Shown here: piece after piece, positions 37,398 through 47,466 of the stretch | Numbering within the stretch: the first letter of the stretch is position 1 | Layout: every line of letters begins with the position of its first letter | From: Alteromonadaceae bacterium BrNp21-10 | GTDB taxonomy: Bacteria > Pseudomonadota > Gammaproteobacteria > Enterobacterales > Alteromonadaceae | Length of the DNA stretch: 64,000 bases | Assembly: GCA_030418115.1 (NCBI GenBank) | Contig: JAUHQD010000010.1 | Span: 82,782 to 146,781 of the forward strand | Direction: 5' to 3' | The notes under the pieces: generated by a model | What the model was told of the DNA's origin: nothing | The model's input: the letters and a program-made list of their open reading frames with translations, nothing else | Database searches by the model: none | Program-made: the position numbers and the translations under genes

Positions 37398-37688
37398 CTA
37401 ATGCTGCACATCTTCATTAACGCGCTCACGTAATTCCTTGCCCGGTTTAAAATGTGGTACATATTTACCATCCAATTTTACCGTTTCACCCGTTTTAGGG
37501 TTACGTCCTACTCGAGGGGCCCGAAAATGCAACGAAAAGCTGCCAAATCCACGGATTTCAATACGCTCACCCCGTTGTAGGGTTTGCGCCATCTGCTCAA
37601 GCATTTCTTTAATAGCACCTTCAACATCCTTAGCAGGAAGCTGATGAGCCTTTGCAGCTAGTCTATCTATCAATTCAGATTTGGTCAT
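37398..37688 (-). CDS. ihfB: Integration host factor subunit beta
   Basis: 96-aa DNA-bending protein. N-terminal [13 protein letters not shown], the GRNPKTGE arm near residues 61-69 with the conserved intercalating Pro, and [19 protein letters not shown]. Length matches E. coli IHF-beta (94). Downstream of rpsA in the conserved order rpsA-ihfB. IHF partners with the alpha subunit encoded elsewhere. Confidence 0.96.
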   Translation of the reverse strand: MTKSELIDRLAAKAHQLPAKDVEGAIKEMLEQMAQTLQRGERIEIRGFGSFSLHFRAPRVGRNPKTGETVKLDGKYVPHFKPGKELRERVNEDVQH

Positions 37689-37795
37689 GTAAAACCTCAG
37701 CGTCAGTCAAGTACTGATTTAGTATAGCCTAAATCTGTTCTTGTCTTCATCAACAATCAATGTAATTTATAAAATGACACTGTAACAGTAAATAT

Positions 37796-37817
37796 CAGGG
37801 AGCCCTTAGGCCCCCTG
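37796..37817 (-). terminator. Probable terminator after rpsA
   Basis: Minus-strand GC-rich hairpin with arms CAGGGGGCC and GGGCTCCCTG-type pairing around a TAAG loop. No long T-run follows (ATATTTAC), so it may pause or process rather than stop transcription fully. Confidence 0.5.
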
Positions 37818-37823
37818 TATATA

Positions 37824-39500
37824 TTACTCTTCGCCTTTCGCAGCTTTGAAAGCTTCAGCCATGGCGTTAGCAAAACCAGCATCTTCAGGCTGACTATTCA
37901 CTTTTTCCATTGCATCTTTCTCATCAGCTTGGTCTTTCGCTTTCACAGACAAGTTGATGATACGGTTCTTACGATCGACACCAACATACTTGGCTTCGAT
38001 GTCTTCACCTACTTTAACTACTTCAGAAGCATCTTCAATGCGTTCACGAGCTAGGTCAGCAACACGGATATAACCTTCAACTTCTTCTGCAAGAGTTACC
38101 GTTACACCTTTAGCATCAACAGCTGTTACTTTACCATTAACGATTGTACCTTTTTTCATATCAGCTAAGTATGAGTTGAAAGGGTCTTCATCAATTTGTT
38201 TAACGCCTAGAGAGATACGCTCGCGCTCAGGGTCAACTTGAAGTACCACAGCTGAAATCTCGTCGCCTTTCTTATAATCACGAACGGCGTCTTCACCTGT
38301 TTTGTTCCAAGAAATATCAGATAAGTGAACCAATCCATCAATACCGCCATCAAGACCGATGAAGATACCAAAGTCAGTAATTGATTTTATCTTACCTGTA
38401 ACCTTGTCACCTTTAGTTTGCGCAGTTGCAAATTCTTCCCAAGGATTCAATTTACATTGTTTCAGGCCAAGAGAAATACGACGACGTTCTTCGTCAATTT
38501 CTAGCACCATCACTTCTACTGAATCACCAAGGTTAACCACTTTAGATGGGTGAATGTTTTTGTTAGTCCAATCCATTTCTGAAACGTGAACCAAACCTTC
38601 AACACCGTCTTCAATCTCTACGAAGCAACCATAGTCAGTTAGGTTAGTAACATGACCGGTGATTTTCGCACCTTCAGGGTAACGTGAAGCAATTTCTTGC
38701 CATGGATCACTACCCATTTGCTTCATACCAAGAGATACACGTTGTTTCTCTTTGTCGAATTTCAAAATCTTAACGTTGATTTCGTCACCAACACTCACTA
38801 CTTCAGCTGGGTTCTTAACGCGTTTCCAAGCCATATCAGTAATGTGAAGTAGACCATCAACACCACCTAGGTCAACGAATGCACCGTAGTCAGTAAGGTT
38901 CTTAACGATACCCTTAACTTCCATACCTTCGTCTAGGTTAGCTAATAATTCATCACGTTCTGCACTGCTTTCTGCTTCGATAACAGCACGACGAGATACA
39001 ACAACGTTATTACGTTTTGCATCAAGTTTAATAACTTTAAATTCCAGCTCTTTGCCTTCCAAGTGCGCGGTATCGCGAACTGGACGTACATCGACTAAAG
39101 AACCTGGAAGGAATGCGCGAACAGCATTCACTTCAACCGTAAAGCCACCTTTCACTTTACCGTTGATTACACCAATAATTGTTAATTTTTCTTCGTAAGC
39201 TTTTTCAAGCTCAACCCAAGCTTCGTGGCGCTTCGCTTTTTCACGAGAAAGAATCGTTTCACCGAAACCATCTTCAATAGCGTCTAGGGCTACATCTACC
39301 ACATCGCCAATTGCAATTTCCATTGCACCTTCAGCATTTCTAAATTGCTCTGCAGGTATGGCACTTTCAGATTTCAATCCCGCGTCCACTAAAACGATAT
39401 CTTTATCAATACCAACAACAGTACCTTTAACAATGGCACCTGGACGGGTTTCTATCTCTTTTAAACTTTCTTCAAAAAGTTGGGCAAAATTTTCAGTCAT
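37824..39500 (-). CDS. rpsA: Small ribosomal subunit protein bS1
   Basis: 558-aa RNA-binding ribosomal protein made of six S1 domains (each with the G-x-V-x-x-x-x-x-G-x-F/V strand, e.g. [17 protein letters not shown] and [15 protein letters not shown]). E. coli S1 is 557 aa. It brings mRNA to the 30S subunit, especially those with weak Shine-Dalgarno sequences. Order cmk-rpsA-ihfB is conserved. Confidence 0.97.
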   Translation of the reverse strand: MTENFAQLFEESLKEIETRPGAIVKGTVVGIDKDIVLVDAGLKSESAIPAEQFRNAEGAMEIAIGDVVDVALDAIEDGFGETILSREKAKRHEAWVELEKAYEEKLTIIGVINGKVKGGFTVEVNAVRAFLPGSLVDVRPVRDTAHLEGKELEFKVIKLDAKRNNVVVSRRAVIEAESSAERDELLANLDEGMEVKGIVKNLTDYGAFVDLGGVDGLLHITDMAWKRVKNPAEVVSVGDEINVKILKFDKEKQRVSLGMKQMGSDPWQEIASRYPEGAKITGHVTNLTDYGCFVEIEDGVEGLVHVSEMDWTNKNIHPSKVVNLGDSVEVMVLEIDEERRRISLGLKQCKLNPWEEFATAQTKGDKVTGKIKSITDFGIFIGLDGGIDGLVHLSDISWNKTGEDAVRDYKKGDEISAVVLQVDPERERISLGVKQIDEDPFNSYLADMKKGTIVNGKVTAVDAKGVTVTLAEEVEGYIRVADLARERIEDASEVVKVGEDIEAKYVGVDRKNRIINLSVKAKDQADEKDAMEKVNSQPEDAGFANAMAEAFKAAKGEE

Positions 39501-39599
39501 GATAATTTATATTTCACTTTAATAAGTCCACATCGCCATCCTGCAGATATGGGGTTGTTGCAATAAACTCGGTTCATCCTAAACCAAGTATTTAATTAT

Positions 39600-40277
39600 T
39601 TACTGCCCTTTACTGGCAATAAATTCAATAACAGAATCAAACACTTGCTCAATACTCAAACTAGTTGAGTCAATGACTAGCGCATCATCAGCAGAGACTA
39701 AAGGAGCAACACTTCGGTTGGTATCTCTCTCGTCCCGCGCCTTTATATCGTTTAAAAGGCGCGCAATGCTACCACCATGGCCCTTTTGTTTCAACTGTTC
39801 AAAGCGACGGCGTGCGCGTTCTTCGGCACTGGCGGTTAAAAATATTTTTGCATAGGCATTAGGAAAAACTACCGTTCCCATGTCTCGACCATCGGCCACC
39901 AATCCGGGCAAATCTCTAAAAGCGCGCTGACGGCGTAACAATGCTTCTCTGACTCTAGGTAACGACGCTACTTTAGATGCAATGGCGCCAACTTCTTCCG
40001 TGCGAATAACATCACTGACATCTTCGCCTTCAAGAATCACTTTACAGCTGTGATCCTGATTAATAAATTTCACATCTAAGCCAGATGCCAAAGGTACTAG
40101 TCCATGCTCATCGCTAGCGTCAATCTTGTGATGTTCGGCGGCAATAGCTAACACACGATAAAGTGCGCCACTATCAAGAAAATGCCAGCCCAACTTTTGA
40201 GCAACCAATGCACTTACCGTACCTTTTCCTGCACCACTTGGGCCATCAATTGTTACTACAGGCGCGGTTTGTTGCAT
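39600..40277 (-). CDS. cmk: Cytidylate kinase
   Basis: 225-aa CMP/dCMP kinase. Walker [13 protein letters not shown] near residue 12, substrate motifs DSGALYR near 36 and [11 protein letters not shown] near 130, with an RARRRFEQL lid. Length 225 vs 227 in E. coli. Has its own promoter upstream. Confidence 0.97.
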   Translation of the reverse strand: MQQTAPVVTIDGPSGAGKGTVSALVAQKLGWHFLDSGALYRVLAIAAEHHKIDASDEHGLVPLASGLDVKFINQDHSCKVILEGEDVSDVIRTEEVGAIASKVASLPRVREALLRRQRAFRDLPGLVADGRDMGTVVFPNAYAKIFLTASAEERARRRFEQLKQKGHGGSIARLLNDIKARDERDTNRSVAPLVSADDALVIDSTSLSIEQVFDSVIEFIASKGQ

Positions 40278-40318
40278 GCCTACTCCAAGAATAATAATAG
40301 GGTCAAATTTGGCGCGGA

Positions 40319-40346
40319 ATTATACGCATAAAGGTCCAATTAGCAA
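40319..40346 (-). promoter_or_regulatory. Candidate sigma-70 promoter for cmk-rpsA
   Basis: Minus strand: -35 TTGCTA (40341-40346), 16-nt spacer, perfect -10 TATAAT (40319-40324), then TCCGCGCC, a GC-rich discriminator as in growth-rate-controlled promoters. It lies ~40 nt upstream of the cmk ATG. Confidence 0.7.
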
Positions 40347-40380
40347 TAGCCCTCGCCGCGATTGCACCAAATCACAACAA

Positions 40381-41667
40381 TTAATCGTTATGACTTACCG
40401 ATGCAAAACGAGTGAAATAGTCAGGAAATGTCTTCGCCGTACAGCCCGGGTCATTGATGATCACCGCACTATCGCTTAATGCCACTAAGGAAAAACACAT
40501 GGCCATACGATGGTCATCATAAGTATCAATGGCGGCTAATTGAATGGTTTCTGGTGGGGTAATCTGAATATAGTCTTCACCTTCTTCTACGATAGCGCCC
40601 ACTTTTTTGAGTTCAGTAGCCATCGCAGCTAAACGGTCGGTTTCTTTTAAGCGCCAGTTGTAAATATTGGTCATGCGCGTAGTGCCTTTAGCAAATAATG
40701 CCGCAGTAGCAATAGTCATGGCCGCATCGGGGATATGATTCATGTCCATATCAATGGCGGTAAGTGGTCGCCCTTGCACTTGAATATAATCAGTACCCCA
40801 GCTGATTTCTGCACCCATTTTGGCTAACGCATCAGCAAATTTTATATCGCCTTGAATACTGTCTTTACCTACACCGGTTACTTTTACCGTGCCGCCTTTA
40901 ATCGCACCAGCGGCCAAAAAGTATGAAGCAGAAGAGGCATCGCCTTCAACTAGGAACGCCCCAGGCGCAACATAAGACTGACCTGCCTTGATGTGAAATT
41001 GGCGATAATTATCATTCTCTACCGTCACGCCAAATTGCTGCATGATATGCAAGGTAATATCTATATAAGGCTTAGAAACCAATTCACCAATGATATTAAT
41101 TCTACAATCTGAGCCAAACAAGGGCGCCGTCATCAACAAGGCGGTTAAAAATTGGCTGGATAAGGTGCCATCCACATCAATAGATTGCGGCGACAAGGTT
41201 TTTCCCTTGATAGTTAAGGGTACAAAACCGTCTTTTTTCAAGCACTGAATATCGGCACCTGCGGATTGTAAGGCCTCAATCAATGGTTTAATTGGGCGCT
41301 CTTCCATGCGTGGCTCACCAACTATGGTGAATTGCCCTTGCGAGGCAGCTAACACCGCACATAAAGGACGCACGGCAGTACCAGCATTACCTAAAAACAA
41401 CTCGACAGGCTGAGCCACATTAAAAGCACCACCATTACCGGTCACCCAGCACTGGGTTTTATCATCGGATAAACGATAAGCAATACCTAACTTAGTCAGG
41501 GCATTTAGCATATGCCGAATATCATCACTATCGAGCAGGTTAGTCAGGTGCGTTTCACCTTCAGCCAACGCCGCTAACAATAATGCGCGATTAGATAAAC
41601 TTTTTGATCCCGGTACATTAACCGTACCATCTATACGATTAATTGGTTCAATTCTTAATGAGTCCAC
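40381..41667 (-). CDS. aroA: 5-enolpyruvylshikimate-3-phosphate synthase (EPSPS), class I-like
   Basis: 428-aa shikimate-pathway enzyme. N-terminal [33 protein letters not shown] near residue 90, and [10 protein letters not shown] near 120, the pattern of class I, naturally glyphosate-sensitive enzymes. The start is GTG overlapping the serC TAG by one base (TAGTG), so the genes are translationally coupled, as serC-aroA is in E. coli. Confidence 0.97.
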   Translation of the reverse strand: MDSLRIEPINRIDGTVNVPGSKSLSNRALLLAALAEGETHLTNLLDSDDIRHMLNALTKLGIAYRLSDDKTQCWVTGNGGAFNVAQPVELFLGNAGTAVRPLCAVLAASQGQFTIVGEPRMEERPIKPLIEALQSAGADIQCLKKDGFVPLTIKGKTLSPQSIDVDGTLSSQFLTALLMTAPLFGSDCRINIIGELVSKPYIDITLHIMQQFGVTVENDNYRQFHIKAGQSYVAPGAFLVEGDASSASYFLAAGAIKGGTVKVTGVGKDSIQGDIKFADALAKMGAEISWGTDYIQVQGRPLTAIDMDMNHIPDAAMTIATAALFAKGTTRMTNIYNWRLKETDRLAAMATELKKVGAIVEEGEDYIQITPPETIQLAAIDTYDDHRMAMCFSLVALSDSAVIINDPGCTAKTFPDYFTRFASVSHND

Positions 41668-42752
41668 TAGCCCATTCTCCTAGAAAAATCTTGCATAAAT
41701 TCGGTTAACGCCTGCACCCCGGCTAACGGCATCGCGTTATAAATACTGGCACGCATACCACCGACACTGCGATGGCCTTTTAAAGCTAGCAGGCCTTGTT
41801 GTGATGCCTGTGTTAAGAAGCTTTCATCAAGGCGCTTATCCGCTAAATGAAACGGTACATTCATGCGCGAACGGTAATTAGCATCAATATTGTTAAGATA
41901 AAAATCATTGTCATCGATACACTGGTACAACATGGCTGATTTTTGTTGATTGAGTTTCTGCATTTGCTCTAAGCCGCCTTGCTGCTTGAGCCATTGAAAC
42001 ACCAACCCCGCCAAATACCAGGCGAAAGTCGGCGGCGTATTGTACATCGATTCATGTTCAATCTGCAGCGCGTAATCAAAAATGGCAGGGGTTTCTAGCC
42101 GTCGTTTACCTAGCAATGCCTTATTAACAATTACTACCGATAATCCCGATGGACCAATGTTTTTCTGAGCACCTGCGTAAATAACCCCATAACGGCTGAC
42201 ATCAATAGGTTTGGATAGAATGTTCGATGACATATCCGCCACTATCGGCGCATTAATACCTTCTGGAAGATCGGCTATTTCAAAACCATCGACAGTTTCA
42301 TTAGGACAATAATGAAAATAAGCCGCGTCATCATTGAGCTGCCATTGTGCTGCTGGCGGCAAAGATATTTTTCCATCAACTTCAACACAGCTTGAAACTT
42401 CATTAACCTGCACATATTTTTGCGCTTCTTCGACTGCAAAACGCGACCAAGCACCGGAAACTAAGTAATCGACCTTGTCCCCTGCTTGAGTCAGATTTAA
42501 CGGCACCGCCGAAAACTGTCCACGACCACCGCCGTGTAGAAATAACACCGCATAATCATCAGGAATGGCTAATAGATCGCGTAAATCTTGTTCCGCTTGC
42601 TGAGCGGCTTGCATGAATGGCTTGCCACGATGGCTTAATTCCATCACCGAAGCGCCATTGCCTTGCCAGTTAATAAATTCTGATTGCGCCTGCTCCATTA
42701 CCGCTTTGGGCAACATAGCGGGACCTGCGCAAAAATTGTAGATTGTATTCAC
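41667..42752 (-). CDS. serC: Phosphoserine aminotransferase
   Basis: 361-aa PLP enzyme for serine and pyridoxine synthesis. FCAGPAMLP at the N-terminus, the PLP lysine in [12 protein letters not shown] near residue 197, and the C-terminal [17 protein letters not shown]. Co-transcribed with aroA by a 1-nt overlap. Lies after the gyrA terminator. Confidence 0.97.
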   Translation of the reverse strand: MNTIYNFCAGPAMLPKAVMEQAQSEFINWQGNGASVMELSHRGKPFMQAAQQAEQDLRDLLAIPDDYAVLFLHGGGRGQFSAVPLNLTQAGDKVDYLVSGAWSRFAVEEAQKYVQVNEVSSCVEVDGKISLPPAAQWQLNDDAAYFHYCPNETVDGFEIADLPEGINAPIVADMSSNILSKPIDVSRYGVIYAGAQKNIGPSGLSVVIVNKALLGKRRLETPAIFDYALQIEHESMYNTPPTFAWYLAGLVFQWLKQQGGLEQMQKLNQQKSAMLYQCIDDNDFYLNNIDANYRSRMNVPFHLADKRLDESFLTQASQQGLLALKGHRSVGGMRASIYNAMPLAGVQALTEFMQDFSRRMG

Positions 42753-42782
42753 GTTAATAGTTCGATGTAAAAATGTACTTTT

Positions 42783-42815
42783 AAAAAGAAAAACGAGCGC
42801 TAAAGTGCGCCCGTT
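42783..42815 (-). terminator. Terminator after gyrA
   Basis: Minus-strand arms AACGGGCGC and GCGCTCGTT (9 bp with one G-T, 6-nt loop) followed by TTTCTTTTTAA. Good rho-independent shape. Confidence 0.85.
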
Positions 42816-42834
42816 TCATTAGTAGAGATTGTGT

Positions 42835-45501
42835 TTACTCTTGTTCAGGATCGTCATCTTCTGGTGCATCTTCAGCGGCTAATGGAGCTTCAGCATTAAC
42901 TTCTGAAGTACCTTCAGAACCAGCTTCAAGCACTGCTGCGCCTTCAGCAACTTCGGCTAATTGCGCTTCATCAATCGACAACTCATCAATACGCTGTAGA
43001 CCAACCACATGTTCGCCTTCAACAGTACGAATTAAGATCACACCTTGGGTATTACGACCCACAGTTGACACTTCACCAACGCGAGTTCTCACTAGCGTAC
43101 CTTGGTCACTGATCAACATGATTTCATCTTCTTCATTGACCTGTACTGCGCCAACGACCAAACCATTACGTTCAGAGACCTTAATTGATACAACGCCCTG
43201 GGTTGCACGACTCTTAGCCGGATAATCAGCTAACGGCGTACGTTTTCCGTAACCGTTAACGGTAGCCGTTAAGATGGCACCATCACTGTGCGGGATAATT
43301 AACGACACTACTTTTTGTTCTTCTTTGAGTTTCATACCGCGAACACCGGTAGCTGTACGGCCCATTGCCCGTACATGAGACTCATGGAAGCGTACGACTT
43401 TACCACCGTCAGAGAACAGCATCACTTCGCTATCACCGTCGGTCAACGCCACACCAATCAATTCATCGTCATCGCGTAAGTTAACCGCAATAATACCGTT
43501 AGCTCGTGGACGAGAATATTGCGTTAGTTCGGTTTTCTTAACCGTACCGTCAGCGGTAGCCATCAATACAAACTTACCTTCTTCAAACTCTTTAATCGGT
43601 AGTATTGCAGTAATGCGCTCGTTTTCTTCCAATGGCAGAATATTCACTATAGGTCGACCACGCGCATTACGACTCGCTAGTGGCAACTTATAGGTTTTCA
43701 GCCAGTACATACGTCCACGGGTAGAGAAACATAAAATATGGTCATGGGTATTAGCGACCAATAGTTTTTCAATGAAATCTTCATTTTTCATCTTAGTCGC
43801 AGACTTACCACGACCACCACGGCGTTGAGCTTCATAATCAACTAGCTTTTGATATTTAACATAGCCTTCATGAGACAAAGTAACGACTACATCTTCTTGC
43901 TCGATAAGGTCTTCCATGTCGATATCATGGGATGCGGCGGTAATCACTGTACGGCGCTCATCACCATATTCATCACGGATCAAGATTAACTCTTCATGGA
44001 TCACTTCCATCAAGCGTTCAGGACTAGACAGGATCAACATCAATTCAGCAATAACGTCTAATAACTCTTTGTATTCCGCTAAAATTTTATCGTGTTCTAG
44101 GCCAGTTAATCTGTGTAAACGCAACTCGAGAATAGCTTGTGCTTGGGCTTCAGTCAGGAAGTAAAGACCATCACGAATACCGTATTCTGGCTCTAACCAA
44201 TCAGGGCGAGCGGCATCATCTCCGGCTCTTTCAAGCATTTGCGCTACATCACCCAACTGCCAACCAGACGCCAATAAACCGACTTTAGCGTCAGCAGGGC
44301 TATCGGATGCTTTAATCAGTTCGATTATTGCGTCAATATTAGCTAGGGCGACGGCTAAACCTTCAAGGATATGTGCACGATCGCGGGCTTTACGTAATTC
44401 ATAAACCGTACGGCGAGTAACCACTTCACGGCGATGTAAGATAAACGCCTTGAGCATGTCGGTAAGATTAAAAATCTTCGGCTGGTTATTATCCAGCGCC
44501 ACCATGTTAATACCGAATACTGTTTGTAATTGGGTATTACGATATAACTGGTTAAGTAAAACTTCACCGGATTCGTTACGTTTTACTTCAATAACAATAC
44601 GCATGCCGTCTTTATCAGACTCATCACGTAAAGCGGAAATACCTTCCACCTTCTTCTCTTTAACCAGCTCAGCCATTTTTTCAATCAATCTGGCTTTGTT
44701 GACCTGATAAGGGATCTCAGTAACGATAATTGTTTCTTTACCGTTTTCTTCGGTTTCCACTTCTGCACGGGCACGCATATAAATTTTGCCGCGGCCGGTA
44801 CGATAGGCTTCTTCAATTCCCTTGCGGCCACTAATAATAGCTGCCGTTGGGAAATCAGGGCCCGGAATCAATTCAATTAATTCTTCAATGGTAATATCGG
44901 GATTTTCTATCATCGCGATACAAGCGTTCACCACTTCGGTCAAGTTATGGGGCGGAATGTTAGTCGCCATACCTACCGCAATACCCGATGATCCATTAAC
45001 TAATAGATTCGGTACACGAGTGGGTAACACTTCAGGAATAAATTCGGTGCCATCATAGTTAGGTACAAAATTAACGGTTTCTTTATCAAGGTCAGCCAAG
45101 AGATCATGAGATATCTTGTTCATGCGAATTTCGGTGTAACGCATTGCCGCAGCGGAGTCGCCGTCTACAGAACCAAAGTTACCTTGACCATCCACCAACA
45201 TATAGCGTAATGAAAATGGCTGTGCCATCCGTACGATAGTATCGTACACCGCTGAATCGCCGTGAGGATGGTATTTACCGATCACATCCCCTACAACACG
45301 AGCTGATTTTTTGTAGGCTTTATTCCAATCATTTTTAAGTTCGTGCATCGCAAATAATACGCGACGGTGAACTGGCTTCAGCCCATCTCTGACATCAGGT
45401 AGTGCTCGTCCGACGATAACGCTCATGGCGTAATCTAAATAGGAGTTTTTTAGCTCTTCCTCAATATTGATGGGGAGAATTGCATTGGCACGTTCAGTCA
45501 T
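42835..45501 (-). CDS. gyrA: DNA gyrase subunit A
   Basis: 888-aa type II topoisomerase subunit introducing negative supercoils. Active Tyr in [10 protein letters not shown] near residue 122. The quinolone region reads HGDSAVYD, i.e. wild-type Ser83 and Asp87 by E. coli numbering. The C-terminal beta-pinwheel has the GyrA box QRRGGRG. The tail is acidic (PEDDDPEQE) as in E. coli. Divergent from ubiG, as in E. coli. Confidence 0.98.
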   Translation of the reverse strand: MTERANAILPINIEEELKNSYLDYAMSVIVGRALPDVRDGLKPVHRRVLFAMHELKNDWNKAYKKSARVVGDVIGKYHPHGDSAVYDTIVRMAQPFSLRYMLVDGQGNFGSVDGDSAAAMRYTEIRMNKISHDLLADLDKETVNFVPNYDGTEFIPEVLPTRVPNLLVNGSSGIAVGMATNIPPHNLTEVVNACIAMIENPDITIEELIELIPGPDFPTAAIISGRKGIEEAYRTGRGKIYMRARAEVETEENGKETIIVTEIPYQVNKARLIEKMAELVKEKKVEGISALRDESDKDGMRIVIEVKRNESGEVLLNQLYRNTQLQTVFGINMVALDNNQPKIFNLTDMLKAFILHRREVVTRRTVYELRKARDRAHILEGLAVALANIDAIIELIKASDSPADAKVGLLASGWQLGDVAQMLERAGDDAARPDWLEPEYGIRDGLYFLTEAQAQAILELRLHRLTGLEHDKILAEYKELLDVIAELMLILSSPERLMEVIHEELILIRDEYGDERRTVITAASHDIDMEDLIEQEDVVVTLSHEGYVKYQKLVDYEAQRRGGRGKSATKMKNEDFIEKLLVANTHDHILCFSTRGRMYWLKTYKLPLASRNARGRPIVNILPLEENERITAILPIKEFEEGKFVLMATADGTVKKTELTQYSRPRANGIIAVNLRDDDELIGVALTDGDSEVMLFSDGGKVVRFHESHVRAMGRTATGVRGMKLKEEQKVVSLIIPHSDGAILTATVNGYGKRTPLADYPAKSRATQGVVSIKVSERNGLVVGAVQVNEEDEIMLISDQGTLVRTRVGEVSTVGRNTQGVILIRTVEGEHVVGLQRIDELSIDEAQLAEVAEGAAVLEAGSEGTSEVNAEAPLAAEDAPEDDDPEQE

Positions 45502-45593
45502 ATACTGCCTTGTTCCCTAATTGCTTTACCGCTTAATGTTACAAGTCATTGGCGACTCGTTGATACTACGATATTGTCGAGTTATAGATTATT

Positions 45594-45621
45594 GTTATAA
45601 GCGCAAGATTCTAGCACTCAA
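45594..45621 (-). promoter_or_regulatory. Candidate gyrA promoter next to an A11 tract
   Basis: Minus strand: -35 TTGAGT (45616-45621), 16-nt spacer, -10 TATAAC (45594-45599). An 11-base A-run (45620-45630 on the plus strand) abuts the -35 element and may bend the DNA, fitting a supercoiling-sensitive promoter. Start-site position is inferred. Confidence 0.45.
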
Positions 45622-45726
45622 AAAAAAAAAGTAACAGCCATCTTTACCAGTTCATCAAGCTGCTGATGCATTTTATCATTTATGCTGTTTATAATGTCCA
45701 CCTGACTTAAACACAAGAACCTATTC

Positions 45727-46452
45727 ATGACCCTTAACTCCAATGTCGATCCAGCAGAAATTTCCAAATTTGCTAACTTAGCCAGTCGCTGGTGGGACTT
45801 AGAGGGTGAATTCAAACCCTTGCATCAAATTAACCCATTACGTTTAGATTACATCGCCCATCAGGCAAATGGTTTATTTGACAAAAAAATTATCGATATT
45901 GGCTGCGGTGGCGGGATTTTAGCCGAGAGCATGGCCAAAATGGGGGCTCACGTTAGTGCTATCGATATGGCAGAAGATTCGATTAACATCGCTAAACTCC
46001 ATGGTTTAGAAACCGCCGTTAAGGTGGATTATCAGCTAGCGACTGCAGAATCCTTTGCACAAGAGCATGCTGGCGAATTCGACATTGTCACCTGTTTAGA
46101 AATGCTTGAGCATGTACCAGACCCACAATCAGTGGTGAAAGCTTGTGTGGCGTTGGTTAAACCCGGTGGCCAACTGTTTTTCTCAACGCTTAATAGAAAT
46201 ATCAAATCCTGGCTAATGGCAATCGTTGCCGCAGAAAAAGTGCTCAAGTTGGTTCCCGACGGTACACATCAGCATGATAAGTTTATTAAACCATCAGAGC
46301 TGATTGGCTGGCTGGATGAATGTCCGGTAAAAGTGAAACATATGACAGGTTTGCATATGGACCCTTTCAGTCAGCAATATTATTTATCTGATCGTAATGT
46401 CGATGTGAACTACCTAATGTCCTGCCAGCATTTAGGTGATGATAATGCCTAA
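45727..46452 (+). CDS. ubiG: Ubiquinone biosynthesis O-methyltransferase
   Basis: 241-aa SAM-dependent methyltransferase for both O-methylations of ubiquinone. SAM motif [21 protein letters not shown] near residue 56, motif II ([15 protein letters not shown]) and motif III ([15 protein letters not shown]). N-terminal [24 protein letters not shown] is diagnostic for UbiG. Divergent from gyrA, conserved order. Confidence 0.97.
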   Translation: MTLNSNVDPAEISKFANLASRWWDLEGEFKPLHQINPLRLDYIAHQANGLFDKKIIDIGCGGGILAESMAKMGAHVSAIDMAEDSINIAKLHGLETAVKVDYQLATAESFAQEHAGEFDIVTCLEMLEHVPDPQSVVKACVALVKPGGQLFFSTLNRNIKSWLMAIVAAEKVLKLVPDGTHQHDKFIKPSELIGWLDECPVKVKHMTGLHMDPFSQQYYLSDRNVDVNYLMSCQHLGDDNA

Positions 46453-47101
46453 AGCCCCTAAAGGATTGTTATTTGACCTAGATGGCACCTTATTAGATAC
46501 CGCCCATGACTTAGGCAATACCCTAAATTATTTATTGCAAGCTCACGGTTTAGAGCAAAAGTCCTATGCTGAATACAGTCCTTTTGCGTCCCATGGTGCT
46601 AAAGGATTATTAGAACTCGGATTTAACAATATTCCTGAGGAAGAATTCACTCAACTGCGTGAAGAATTTTTGGCTCATTATGCGCAGAATATTTGTATCC
46701 ACACAGTGTTGTATGAAGGTGTATCTGAGGTCATTGAGTATTGTCAAAAACATCAAATCCCTTGGGGAATAGTAACTAATAAACCGGGCTTTTTAACCAC
46801 GCCACTATTAACTTATTTCCCAGTATTGGCATCTGCGCAATCAGTGATCAGCGCCGATACCCTGCCCCAACGAAAACCGCACCCTCAACCGCTATTATTT
46901 GCTGCTCAACAATTACAAGTTGAGCCCAATGACATTTGGTATATCGGCGATGCTGAACGAGATATGCAAGCGGCTAATTCCGCCAATATGTTCAGTGTGC
47001 TGGCTACCTATGGCTACATCCACACTGATGATCAAATTGAGCAATGGCATGCACAACTACACATTAACAAAATAGTCGATATTTTAGACTACATTAAATA
47101 A
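46445..47101 (+). CDS. gph: Gph-like phosphoglycolate phosphatase (HAD family)
   Basis: 218-aa HAD phosphatase. Motif [15 protein letters not shown], motif II VTNKPG, motif [13 protein letters not shown] and motif [13 protein letters not shown]. The ATG at 46445 (MPKAPKG) has AGGTGA upstream and overlaps ubiG by 8 nt. In this context (ubiG-gph) it may be MupP-like, dephosphorylating N-acetylmuramic acid 6-phosphate, or a phosphoglycolate phosphatase; the sequence alone does not decide. Confidence 0.9.
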   Translation: MPKAPKGLLFDLDGTLLDTAHDLGNTLNYLLQAHGLEQKSYAEYSPFASHGAKGLLELGFNNIPEEEFTQLREEFLAHYAQNICIHTVLYEGVSEVIEYCQKHQIPWGIVTNKPGFLTTPLLTYFPVLASAQSVISADTLPQRKPHPQPLLFAAQQLQVEPNDIWYIGDAERDMQAANSANMFSVLATYGYIHTDDQIEQWHAQLHINKIVDILDYIK

Positions 47102-47117
47102 TCTGATTATTTAGCAA

Positions 47118-47165
47118 CCACTATATATGGTATTCAATTTAAACACTGAACACCATATATCGTAT
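47118..47165 (+). promoter_or_regulatory. Distal NrdR box pair upstream of nrdA
   Basis: Two 16-bp sites with cores CTATATATGG (47121-47130) and CCATATATCG (47153-47162). The ATATAT centres are exactly 32 bp apart, about three helical turns, which is the typical spacing of NrdR operators. NrdR represses ribonucleotide reductase genes when dATP is high. Confidence 0.7.
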
Positions 47166-47200
47166 TTGCATTAAAAACGTAAAAACTCAATCAAAATAAT

Positions 47201-47222
47201 TTATCCCTAATATTTATCCTAA
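47201..47222 (+). promoter_or_regulatory. Two DnaA-box-like sites upstream of nrdA
   Basis: TTATCCCTA (47201-47209) and TTATCCTAA (47214-47222) resemble the consensus TTATCCACA at 7 of 9 or fewer positions. E. coli nrdA has two DnaA boxes in its control region, which makes this position suggestive. Weak matches in AT-rich DNA. Confidence 0.35.
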
Positions 47223-47317
47223 AAAGTGTTTGCATTTCACCACATTCAATCATAAAAGCAGGTGGGCAGTGAGTCGCTACTAACCAAACTTTGACTTGTG
47301 TCTATTGCTTAAGAAAA

Positions 47318-47365
47318 ACACCATATATTGGGTTGCAAAGTTCTCATTACCTCATTATCTTGTGT
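47318..47365 (+). promoter_or_regulatory. Proximal NrdR box pair overlapping the nrdA promoter
   Basis: Core CCATATATTG (47321-47330) and a weaker core CATTATCTTG followed by TGT (47353-47365). Centres are again 32 bp apart. The first overlaps the start of the candidate -35 element and the second covers the -10, ideal for repression by NrdR. Confidence 0.55.
47333..47361 (+). promoter_or_regulatory. Candidate nrdA promoter
   Basis: -35 TTGCAA (47333-47338), 17-nt spacer, -10 TATCTT (47356-47361), about 105 nt before the nrdA ATG. Moderate match; supported by its position within the proximal NrdR box pair. Confidence 0.45.
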
Positions 47366-47466
47366 TTCGAAGGTTACGAAAAACATTAAAAAATAACCAT
47401 CATGGCAAGCGAGGCTTTGGCCTTACTTATTTGCGCTAAACAAAAATCAAAAAATGGCTGATAAGC

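Noticed and set aside
42835..45501. Quinolone-resistance change in gyrA
   Set aside because: The critical region reads HGDSAVYD, the wild-type Ser83/Asp87 state.
45618..45815. Minus-strand frame over the ubiG start and A11 tract
   Set aside because: It is opposite the conserved ubiG N-terminus and is a composition artefact.
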